DNA of 11,064 bases, from NCBI GenBank assembly GCA_016208805.1, contig JACQXL010000205.1:1-11064 (forward strand). Direction: 5' to 3'. The notes below the pieces were generated by a model. It was not told the origin of the DNA. It did no database searches and saw only the letters and a program-made list of their open reading frames with translations. Source of the DNA: Planctomycetota bacterium (GTDB lineage Bacteria; Planctomycetota; MHYJ01; JACQXL01). The translations under genes were made by a program, and so were the position numbers. Of this stretch, positions 5,265 through 11,064 are shown piece by piece; position 1 is the stretch's first letter, and the number at the start of each line of letters is the position of its first letter.

Positions 5265-5852
5265 ATGAATTGGATTGATATCCTCTGTTTATTAGCTCTT
5301 CTGTCTGGTTCGTTTCTGGGTTTCTTCACCGGTTTCTTCTGGCAGTTCACCCGTTTCATTCTTATTCTCATAACGCTTTACCTGACATTTTACATCCACG
5401 AACCGATTGCCAGATGGCTCGGCCCCCAGATGTCCGACCCGTTTATGATTAAGCTGTTGATTTACCTGTTTATCTTTGCGGGTATCTATGCCATTTTCTT
5501 TATGATTACCTGGTTATTGGAACTGTTTTTCCGGAAAGGCAAGAAGGATGACAGGAAACCGTTTTTGGGTATTGCCAACCGGCTGGGCGGCTCGTTATTC
5601 GGCCTGTTCAAAACAGCCCTGATTTGCGGAACAATCCTTTTAGGCATCGTCTATTATCCGATGCCAAAGATGCAGTCCTATGTGGGTGATTCGGCGCTGG
5701 CGCCGTATTTGCTCTGGTATACCAGGCGGGTGGCATTCCTGATGCCCAAGCGGTATAAACAGCAGTTGAAACACTCAGTTGACCGGATGTCCGAACAGGA
5801 GAAACCGTCGGTTGATAATAAAAGCAATGAGCCAAAACCAGCCGCAAAATAG
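5265..5852 (+). CDS. CvpA-family integral membrane protein
   Basis: This is a 195-residue inner-membrane protein with four hydrophobic segments at about 5-24, 28-46, 62-88 and 106-130. The first reads as the CvpA signature: MNWIDI, then a GSFLGFFTGFFWQF-like glycine/phenylalanine-rich stretch, where family members have a similar N-terminal D-x-xxG pattern. The third and fourth segments are separated by a basic loop (KGKKDDRK), and NRLGGSLFGLFK (105-116) matches the conserved CvpA region before the last helix. The C-terminal 45 residues are hydrophilic and presumably cytoplasmic. CvpA proteins are needed for colicin V export in E. coli and for envelope stress resistance elsewhere; the molecular activity is unsettled. 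The ATG at 5265 is chosen because upstream sequence is repeat. The 3' end overlaps the next gene by 26 nt, so the two are probably translationally coupled. Confidence 0.8.
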   Translation: MNWIDILCLLALLSGSFLGFFTGFFWQFTRFILILITLYLTFYIHEPIARWLGPQMSDPFMIKLLIYLFIFAGIYAIFFMITWLLELFFRKGKKDDRKPFLGIANRLGGSLFGLFKTALICGTILLGIVYYPMPKMQSYVGDSALAPYLLWYTRRVAFLMPKRYKQQLKHSVDRMSEQEKPSVDNKSNEPKPAAK

Positions 5853-7062
5853 CCCCATAAAAGTCGTCCATATTATCACGCGCTTCATATTAGGCGGGGC
5901 GCAGGAGAATACCCTTCTCACCGTTATCGGCCTCAATAAGAATCCGAAATATAAAGTCACACTGGTGACCGGTCCGGCCATCGGGCCTGAAGGCGAATTG
6001 ATTGAACGAGTAAAACAGAATAATATAGACCTGATTATCATTGACCAGATGCGCCGGAATATCTATCCGCGCAAGGATTTAATCACGTTCGTCAAACTGT
6101 TCTTCTTGTTGCGCCGGCTCAGGCCCGATATCGTTCATACACACAGCGCCAAGGCCGGTATCCTGGGCCGGATTGCGGCCCGGCTGGCCGGTGTTAAGAT
6201 AGTTATCCACACGGTGCACGGCTTGCCTTTCCATCCTTATCAGTTCAATTTGGCCAATATCTTTTACATTGCGCTGGAACGGTTCACTGCTCTATTTACA
6301 ACTAAATTTATCACCGTGGCTGATGCGATGACCGAACAGTCGTTGAAGGCCAAGGTCGGTTCACGGGAAATGTACACCACCATATACAGCGCAATGGAAT
6401 TGGATAAATTCAGACCTGCAGTTGATGCGGATTCAGTGCGGAAATCGCTTGGGCTGAGCGAAGATGATAAAGTCATCGGCACGATTGCCCGGCTGGCCAA
6501 ACTGAAAGGACATCATTACCTCCTGAAAATAGCCGAACAAGTTATCAGCAAAGTCTCGCAGGCCAAGTTCCTTTTCGTGGGCGACGGTAATCTAAAAGAG
6601 CAGATATTGAAAGAGGTTAAGGATAGGGGGCTTATCGGGAGAGTGATATTTACCGGGCTGGTTGAGCCGGACCGGATTCCGTCGCTGATTGAGGCGATGG
6701 ATGTTCTGGTTCATCCGTCGTTGCGGGAAGGACTGGCCCGGGCATTACCCCAGGCGCTGGCATTAGGCAAGCCGGTCATCTCGTTTGATATTGACGGCGC
6801 CCGCGAGGTGGTGCTTAATGGTAAGACCGGATTCTTGATTGTGCCGCCATCTAATCAGGACGAGACGGCAGCGCTGAAGAATCTGGCAGAATCAATTATT
6901 TATCTCTTGCAACATCCTGATGAGGCATCTAAAATGGGCAAAGCCGGACAGGAATTGGTTCAGCGTAACTTTAATGCGGATTATATGGTGGAAAGGATCC
7001 AGAAGGTTTATAAGCAGGAATTAGATTTGATTGTCAAGACAGCGAAGCGTCAAAAACCCTGA
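5827..7062 (+). CDS. GT4-family glycosyltransferase
   Basis: This is a 411-residue GT-B retaining glycosyltransferase of the group 1/GT4 type, probably transferring an activated sugar onto a lipid-linked or envelope glycan. The N-terminal domain has HIITRFILGGAQENT (residues 15-29), DIVHTHSAKAGILGRIAARL (101-120) and HTVHGLPFHPYQ (128-139). The C-terminal nucleotide-sugar domain has GTIARLAKLKGHHYLL (218-233), FVGDGNLKEQI (250-260), VIFTGLVE (273-280) and HPSLREGLARALPQAL (296-311). The family E-x7-E motif reads Glu301 with Gln309 in the second position. It then ends in GKPVISFDIDGAREV, typical of one GT4 subgroup. The ATG at 5827 overlaps the CvpA gene by 26 nt and gives a normal N-terminus; a longer TTG frame from 5779 only reads the CvpA gene out of frame. 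Sugar donor and acceptor cannot be told from sequence, and no other glycan genes are nearby. Confidence 0.92.
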   Translation: MSQNQPQNSPIKVVHIITRFILGGAQENTLLTVIGLNKNPKYKVTLVTGPAIGPEGELIERVKQNNIDLIIIDQMRRNIYPRKDLITFVKLFFLLRRLRPDIVHTHSAKAGILGRIAARLAGVKIVIHTVHGLPFHPYQFNLANIFYIALERFTALFTTKFITVADAMTEQSLKAKVGSREMYTTIYSAMELDKFRPAVDADSVRKSLGLSEDDKVIGTIARLAKLKGHHYLLKIAEQVISKVSQAKFLFVGDGNLKEQILKEVKDRGLIGRVIFTGLVEPDRIPSLIEAMDVLVHPSLREGLARALPQALALGKPVISFDIDGAREVVLNGKTGFLIVPPSNQDETAALKNLAESIIYLLQHPDEASKMGKAGQELVQRNFNADYMVERIQKVYKQELDLIVKTAKRQKP

Positions 7063-7068
7063 AAGTAA

Positions 7069-7098
7069 CCTTCGTGTCTTAGTGTCTTTGTGGTAAGG
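7069..7098 (+). repeat. Family B repeat before the hydroxyacyl-CoA dehydrogenase gene
   Basis: CCTTCGTGTCTTAGTGTCTT followed by TGTGGTAAGG fills the spacer after the glycosyltransferase stop. Its reverse complement matches the ACCACAAAGRCAC words at 3295-3319. Its last bases (TAAGG) merge with the strong Shine-Dalgarno of the next gene, so the repeat may contribute part of the ribosome binding site. Confidence 0.65.
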
Positions 7099-7109
7099 AG
7101 GGTTATGAT

Positions 7110-7958
7110 ATGAATATTTCTAAAGTTGGTGTTATCGGCGCAGGGGCGATGGGGAACGGAATTGCACAGGTATTCGCGATGGCCGGACACGATGTGGTCC
7201 TTAATGATATCAAACAGGAGTTTGTGGACCGGGGAATGAATAATATCAAGGCTTCGCTGGATAAGATGTCCCAGAAAGGCGTTCTTTCGCCGGAGCAGGC
7301 CAAAACGGCTCTGGCTAAAATCAAGCCGTCCGTAAATCTTAATGATCTGGCTGGCAGCGATTTTGTGGTTGAGGCGATTATTGAAGATGTGAACGCCAAG
7401 AAGGAATTATTCAAACAACTGGATACGCTGACCAGACCGGATGTGATTCTGTCAACCAATACGTCTTCTATTTCGGTGACCGAGATTGCCGCGATGACCA
7501 AACGGCCGGATAAAGTGGCAGGGATGCATTTTATGAACCCGGTACCTCTGATGAAATTGGTGGAGGTGGTCCGCGGATTGGCGAGTTCGGATGAAACGAT
7601 AAAGACCATAAACGAATTATCAAAGAAGTTGGGCAAGACGCCGGTGGAGGTCAACGACTCGCCCGGGTTTATATCCAATCGTGTGTTGTTGCCGATGATA
7701 AACGAGGCAATATATGCTCTTTACGAAGGCGTCGCGACCAGGGAAGCCATAGACGAGGTAATGAAACTCGGAATGAATCACCCGTTGGGACCGCTGGCTC
7801 TGGCTGATTTAATCGGGCTGGATGTGTGCCTGTCAATACTTAATGTCCTTCATCAAGGTTTGGGAGATTCTAAATATCGTCCCTGCCCGCTTCTTAAGAA
7901 GATGGTTGCGGCTGGACACTTGGGCCGGAAGACCAAGAAGGTTTTTTATAATTATTAG
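7110..7958 (+). CDS. hbd: 3-hydroxyacyl-CoA (3-hydroxybutyryl-CoA) dehydrogenase
   Basis: This NAD(P)-dependent enzyme interconverts (S)-3-hydroxyacyl-CoA and 3-ketoacyl-CoA in fatty-acid beta-oxidation or in the acetoacetyl-CoA to butyryl-CoA route. The 282-residue length is that of the stand-alone Hbd/PaaH type. Residues 5-34 form the nucleotide-binding fold (VGVIGAGAMGNGIAQ, then LND at the strand end). STNTSSISVTEIA (115-127) carries Ser119. GMHFMNPVPLMKLVEVV (138-154) carries the catalytic His140/Glu152 pair. NDSPGFISNRVLLPMINEA (182-200) carries Asn190. The C-terminus has the LGRKT-x3-FYNY ending, with KKV in place of the usual GxG. The best Shine-Dalgarno in the window, AAGGAGGG (7095-7102), lies 7 nt upstream; an ATG at 7105 is followed at once by a stop and is excluded. 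No thiolase or crotonase is nearby, so direction and pathway are open. Confidence 0.94.
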   Translation: MNISKVGVIGAGAMGNGIAQVFAMAGHDVVLNDIKQEFVDRGMNNIKASLDKMSQKGVLSPEQAKTALAKIKPSVNLNDLAGSDFVVEAIIEDVNAKKELFKQLDTLTRPDVILSTNTSSISVTEIAAMTKRPDKVAGMHFMNPVPLMKLVEVVRGLASSDETIKTINELSKKLGKTPVEVNDSPGFISNRVLLPMINEAIYALYEGVATREAIDEVMKLGMNHPLGPLALADLIGLDVCLSILNVLHQGLGDSKYRPCPLLKKMVAAGHLGRKTKKVFYNY

Positions 7959-7986
7959 AGCCAGTTGGAGCGAAGCGACATCGGGG

Positions 7987-8730
7987 TTAAGCCAGCAACA
8001 ACCGCAGGGCAGTCAGGATTAACAGGGAACTGATAATGAATATTATCATCTTCGCCTTGATATGTCTTGATAGATAGGCGCCTAATTGGGCCCCGAAGAT
8101 ACTTCCCAACCCCAGCCAGAGCCCGATATCATATTTCACATTTTCCAGCAACCCGTGCGCCAGCACCGCCACGATAGATGTGATGACCAATATAAAATGC
8201 GATGTGGCCGTTGCCTGATGCACCGGTAGTCTCATCAGAACAATAAGAACAGGCAAGTGGACAATCCCTCCGCCGATGCCTAAAAAGCCGGCAATAAAAC
8301 CGGTGATAAAAACAATAGGTAAATAGATTAGAGAATGTTGCGATGTCGGATTATCCTGCTCGGTGCCGGCAGGTTCCTTCTTGAGAATCAGATATACCGC
8401 TACGATGATAAGAACTGCGGCGAAGACAATCCTGAAGATGTCCATAGTAAAAACCTTAGATGCGGCGGCACCTAAAAGGACTCCCGGGATGGTGGCCAGT
8501 CCGAAGACAATACCGAGTTTGTAATTTATCCGTTTCTGGATACTGTATGAAACTGTGCCTGAAGTGGAATTGAAGAGGATAACCAGCAGACTGGTGCCGA
8601 TGGCGGCCTGCGGCGAGAGGTGATAGGTAATCAGCAGAAATGGGATAATAAAGATTCCGCCGCCTACCCCGACTATCGTACCGATGGTTCCGACCAGAAA
8701 GCCGAACAGCAATAAGACCAGTGTTACCAT
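7987..8730 (-). CDS. TauE/SafE-family (DUF81) membrane transporter
   Basis: This is a 247-residue polytopic inner-membrane protein of the sulfite exporter TauE/SafE family, whose members move sulfite, sulfoacetate, taurine-related or other small organic anions. The family's internal duplication is clear. TIVGVGGGIFIIPFL (residues 18-32) and FLGIGGGIVHLPVLI (149-163) are the paired glycine-rich motifs, and each half continues with a similar A-x-x-T/S-S motif (AIGTSLLVI at 43-51 and ATATSHFILV at 173-182). A short charged linker (about 117-134) separates the halves, and about eight hydrophobic segments are visible. It converges on the dehydrogenase gene with only 28 nt between stop codons. It is divergent from the GGDEF gene across the structured region 8731-8955. 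No sulfur genes are nearby, so the substrate is not assigned. Its start (CAT at 8728-8730) has no strong Shine-Dalgarno. Confidence 0.92.
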   Translation of the reverse strand: MVTLVLLLFGFLVGTIGTIVGVGGGIFIIPFLLITYHLSPQAAIGTSLLVILFNSTSGTVSYSIQKRINYKLGIVFGLATIPGVLLGAAASKVFTMDIFRIVFAAVLIIVAVYLILKKEPAGTEQDNPTSQHSLIYLPIVFITGFIAGFLGIGGGIVHLPVLIVLMRLPVHQATATSHFILVITSIVAVLAHGLLENVKYDIGLWLGLGSIFGAQLGAYLSRHIKAKMIIFIISSLLILTALRLLLA

Positions 8731-8798
8731 GCCGGTTACCCTATCATAATAGGCTGGAAAAACAAGGATTTGCAGACCCTTTTGATAACCGCATCTTG

Positions 8799-8860
8799 AT
8801 AGTGCGGCAGTTTGACCCAGCCCTTCTGGCGAGAAGGGCTGGGGAATTACTGCCGACTAT
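8799..8860. repeat. Large three-stage palindromic stem-loop in the divergent intergenic region
   Basis: Three nested stems form one 62-nt structure: ATAGT (8799-8803) / ACTAT (8856-8860); CGGCAGT (8805-8811) / ACTGCCG (8849-8855); and CCCAGCCCTTCT (8816-8827) / AGAAGGGCTGGG (8832-8843) with a GGCG loop. All 24 pairs are perfect, interrupted by one bulged base and a 4/5-nt internal loop. No T-tract follows on either strand, and it lies upstream of both flanking genes, so it is not a terminator for either. Flanking words match the palindrome at 101-135, which suggests a dispersed palindromic element; a structured RNA or protein-binding site is the alternative. Confidence 0.7.
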
Positions 8861-8862
8861 AC

Positions 8863-8894
8863 TGGGCTGATAACGACTAAAGTCTAACAGCCCA
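8863..8894 (+). promoter_or_regulatory. Second hairpin beside the GGDEF-gene promoter
   Basis: TGGGCTG (8863-8869) pairs with CAGCCCA (8888-8894), with a possible inner GAC (8875-8877) / GTC (8882-8884). The right arm overlaps a candidate -35 (8884-8889). The arms share the CAGCCC/GGGCTG word with the preceding palindrome (8817-8823 and 8836-8842), so alternative pairings between the two structures are possible. Confidence 0.45.
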
Positions 8895-8913
8895 AGTAAT
8901 AAATAGTTATAAT
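8884..8913 (+). promoter_or_regulatory. Candidate upstream promoter (TATAAT) of the GGDEF gene
   Basis: A perfect -10 TATAAT (8908-8913) is preceded by CTAACA (8884-8889, 4 of 6 to TTGACA) with an 18-nt spacer. Transcription from it would start near 8920 and give a leader of about 36 nt that still lacks a Shine-Dalgarno. Confidence 0.4.
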
Positions 8914-8920
8914 TTTATTC

Positions 8921-8948
8921 TTGACTTTTATTATTTGTCTGGTATATA
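8921..8948 (+). promoter_or_regulatory. Sigma70-type promoter placed for a leaderless GGDEF transcript
   Basis: TTGACT (8921-8926, 5 of 6) and TATATA (8943-8948, 5 of 6) are separated by 16 nt. The usual start site, 6-8 nt after the -10, falls at about 8955-8956, which is the A of the ATG at 8956. The mRNA would therefore have no 5' UTR, consistent with the absence of any Shine-Dalgarno here. Confidence 0.55.
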
Positions 8949-8955
8949 CCCCTAT

Positions 8956-11064
8956 ATGGCTGAAGACCTGTCAAAACTGGTTTTCAAGGACGAACTGACC
9001 GACCTCTATAACAGGCGGTTTCTGTATTCATACCTTAAGGAACAAATCAAACCGGACGACCCGAAATGCTGTGTCTCATTGATGATGATAGACATAGATT
9101 TCTTCAAGCAAGTAAACGATACTTATGGGCATCTGGAAGGTGATAATATCCTGAAGCAACTGGCTCAGGTTATCAGGGATGTTTTCACCGATAAAATAAA
9201 GGATTTAACCGAGGCGCATAATATCAGGTATGCCGGCGATGAATTTACCGTGGTCTTGCCGAATATAGACAAACCAAAAGCCGTGGCGGCGGCCGAGAAA
9301 TTGCGCCAGGCCATTGCGGCTACGCCTTTCAAACGCCGCGAGGCCGGACAGGAACCGCTCAGTCTTAAAGTGAGTATCGGTATTGCCAGCGCGCCGGTTG
9401 ATGCCAAAACACCGGACGATTTGATTGACCAGGCCGACAAGGCCCTGTATTTTTCCAAGCAGAACGGCCGGAACAAGGTCGCTGCGGCCGGGTCATTCAA
9501 CGAGGCATCCATCCTTGAAAAGACGCTCTTCAATACTTTCCCCTGCCCGACTTTTGTCGGTCAGGAGGCGCTTTTTACCGAGATGCTCAGCCATATCCGC
9601 TCAATGAACGAAGGTCAGAACTTTTTCTATCTCGTGGAAGGGCCGACCGGCCACGGGAAAACCAGACTGCTTCGGGAATTGGAGAAATCAGGCGGAAACG
9701 ATTTCCTGCCGCTCCTGACGGTTTGCGACGAGACCGATAAATTCACGCCGTATAAATCAATCAGCAACCTGTTGAAACGGCTGGAATTACCGGCTCCGGT
9801 TGACCAGCCGGTGAGTAATTCGGAAGAGGACCGCAAGTCGTTATTTGACAATATTACCGCTCAATTGACCAAACTATCCCAGACCAAGCCATTACTGATT
9901 ATGCTGGATGAGTTCCAGTATGCGGATGACGGCACAATGGAGGTGATTAATTTCTTCGCGGAGAATGCCCAGGGCCGGATTATTATGATATTTGCCGTCC
10001 GGGATGAAATACTGGCCAAAGCGGCTATCTTCTATCCGCGTCTGGACAACTTTATGGCCGATATGAGCGTGTCCAGTAATTTCAAGCGGTTGACAGTTAC
10101 GCCTTTTGACCAGCAATATACTTCAATGATGGTGGCTGGTATTTTACCGGGCCATCCTGTTATCCCGGGGTTTACCCAGAAGATATATGAAACCCTCAAG
10201 AACTTCATCCTTAAAAAATATATTCTGAGAAAAGAGGCGGGCTGGCAGATTGATATTAATAATATCAAGGAAGCAGACTGGCAGAGGGATGTAAACGAAT
10301 TGATTAACGAGAATGTTTCGTTGCTTGAAGCGGGTACCAGAGAAATCGTAAAGCGGGCGACGGTTGTCGGGCGGGAACTTGATGTGGCGGTGCTGGCCGG
10401 CGTGGCCCACCAGAATGAAACCGAAACGATGGAGATGCTTGATAAGGCCAAACAGATGCATATCATTGAACCGATTGACCCGTCCAAGTCCGATAAGTTC
10501 GCGTTCGTTAATAAACGGGCGCAGGAAGTCATTTACCAGAATATTGAGGAAAAGGAACGGCAGAGTCTGCATTACGAGGCCGGTGAAATTACCCGTAAGA
10601 TTCACAAGGACGATTTGGAGAAGGTTGCCGGCGCGCTGGCATTCCATTACGATAAAGGCGGCGACGAGAAAAAGGCCGAACAGTTCGGCAAACTGGCGGA
10701 AACCGAGGCCAATAAATACTTCCGGCCCGATGAGGCAAATAATTATTTTGACCATAAGCGCAGTATTATCCGTTCCAAGATAAAGGAGGCCGTCCAACCC
10801 TTAAACAGCGACCAGTTGAATATAATGAAAGATGTGTTACGCGGACTTTTAACTACTGCCAAAAATATGAAATTATACCCGGACGGCAGCCAGTTGATAA
10901 CCTTCTCCACCGGCGGGCTAATCAAGTCAATGAATAATATTTTTGCCCAGATTGAGTCAATCACCCTGAGCGAGGCCAAGGGTGAGTTGAATATAAATAC
11001 GGCGCCGGTAGATATCAAGGCATTCGGCACGGCCCCAGCCGAGTTTTCCGCAATGATGAAAGAC
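8956..11064 (+). CDS. GGDEF diguanylate cyclase fused to a STAND/AAA-type ATPase (3' end outside window)
   Basis: At least 703 codons are open to the window edge with no stop, making this the largest gene here. Residues 1 to about 180 form a GGDEF domain with no sensor before it: DELTDLYNRRF near the N-terminus, metal-binding IDIDFFKQVNDTYGH (45-59), signature YAGDEF (92-97) and ADKALYFSKQNGRNKV (160-175). The signature is AGDEF rather than GGDEF, and there is no RxxD inhibitory site at the expected place. About 195-480 is a P-loop ATPase of the AAA_16/STAND kind used in MalT-like regulators and ATPase-coupled cyclases: Walker A GPTGHGKT (229-236), Walker B LLIMLDEFQYADDGT (313-327) and strand IIMIFAVRDE (342-351). 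The rest to about 615 is helical and charged, as in STAND arm domains. From about 616 a new domain starts with DVLRGLLTTAKNMKLYP. Likely role: nucleotide-gated cyclic-di-GMP synthesis in the cytoplasm. The trigger is unknown. Confidence 0.9.
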   Translation, partial: MAEDLSKLVFKDELTDLYNRRFLYSYLKEQIKPDDPKCCVSLMMIDIDFFKQVNDTYGHLEGDNILKQLAQVIRDVFTDKIKDLTEAHNIRYAGDEFTVVLPNIDKPKAVAAAEKLRQAIAATPFKRREAGQEPLSLKVSIGIASAPVDAKTPDDLIDQADKALYFSKQNGRNKVAAAGSFNEASILEKTLFNTFPCPTFVGQEALFTEMLSHIRSMNEGQNFFYLVEGPTGHGKTRLLRELEKSGGNDFLPLLTVCDETDKFTPYKSISNLLKRLELPAPVDQPVSNSEEDRKSLFDNITAQLTKLSQTKPLLIMLDEFQYADDGTMEVINFFAENAQGRIIMIFAVRDEILAKAAIFYPRLDNFMADMSVSSNFKRLTVTPFDQQYTSMMVAGILPGHPVIPGFTQKIYETLKNFILKKYILRKEAGWQIDINNIKEADWQRDVNELINENVSLLEAGTREIVKRATVVGRELDVAVLAGVAHQNETETMEMLDKAKQMHIIEPIDPSKSDKFAFVNKRAQEVIYQNIEEKERQSLHYEAGEITRKIHKDDLEKVAGALAFHYDKGGDEKKAEQFGKLAETEANKYFRPDEANNYFDHKRSIIRSKIKEAVQPLNSDQLNIMKDVLRGLLTTAKNMKLYPDGSQLITFSTGGLIKSMNNIFAQIESITLSEAKGELNINTAPVDIKAFGTAPAEFSAMMKD

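Noticed and set aside
1053..7098. CRISPR array or tandem satellite explanation for the repeats
   Set aside because: Units are irregular, scattered one or two per junction, in both orientations and in several families. There are no regular spacers and no cas genes.
7959..7986. Bidirectional terminator between the convergent dehydrogenase and transporter genes
   Set aside because: The 28-nt gap has no GC-rich inverted repeat followed by a T-tract. The only T-run lies before the dehydrogenase stop codon.
7822..8022. Plus-strand frame overlapping the end of the dehydrogenase gene
   Set aside because: It is out of frame with a well-supported gene and runs into the convergent transporter gene.
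8731..8798. Promoter for the minus-strand transporter
   Set aside because: Minus-strand TATTAT and TATGAT words exist near 8743-8751, but no acceptable -35 lies at a proper distance, so I do not list it.
10144..10797. Long minus-strand open frame opposite the cyclase-ATPase (and 10032-10532)
   Set aside because: The plus strand encodes a 703-codon protein with clear motifs. The antisense peptides have no recognisable domain and are by-products of its codon usage.

Overview
The window reads as a chromosomal segment of an uncultivated, probably Gram-negative bacterium. GC content is moderate, promoters look sigma70-like, Shine-Dalgarno use is patchy, and there is a Sec-type signal peptide, a CvpA-like membrane protein and a cyclic-di-GMP type signalling protein. 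The repeat-filled gene junctions and the style of the glycosyltransferase and the signalling protein suggest a planctomycete- or omnitrophote-like lineage, but that assignment is a low-confidence guess. I see no phage, plasmid, IS or CRISPR genes.

Layout. 1-229 is a non-coding stretch packed with GC-rich hairpins. 230-7958 is a run of eight plus-strand genes: a tandem helix-turn-helix protein of unknown function; moaC and a MOSC-domain gene (molybdenum cofactor); asd (aspartate-semialdehyde dehydrogenase); an exported TPR protein; truA (tRNA pseudouridine synthase); a CvpA-family membrane protein overlapping a GT4 glycosyltransferase; and a 3-hydroxyacyl-CoA dehydrogenase. A strong promoter (TTGACA, 17 nt, TATTAT) at 1022-1050 drives moaC and possibly what follows. 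7987-8730 is a convergent minus-strand TauE/SafE transporter. 8731-8955 is a structured divergent intergenic region. 8956-11064 (running off the window) is a large signalling protein with an N-terminal GGDEF domain fused to a STAND/AAA-type ATPase.

The run is metabolically mixed (Moco, lysine/threonine/methionine precursor, tRNA modification, glycan synthesis, acyl-CoA metabolism). Apart from the moaC-MOSC pair, proximity does not imply a shared pathway.

The most striking feature is the spacers. Almost every gene junction in the run is made of short, low-complexity dispersed repeats of several unrelated families. At three consecutive junctions (moaC/MOSC, MOSC/asd, asd/TPR) a different family is present as an inverted pair that would fold into a hairpin in the mRNA, with the upstream stop codon in or beside it. 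Repeat sequence also enters coding sequence: the last residues of MoaC, the C-terminal tail and an internal loop of Asd, and the possible start codons of TruA. A 56-nt leader is duplicated (54/56 identical) in front of the helix-turn-helix gene and moaC. The signalling gene at the right end appears to be transcribed from a promoter so close to its ATG that the mRNA would be leaderless.
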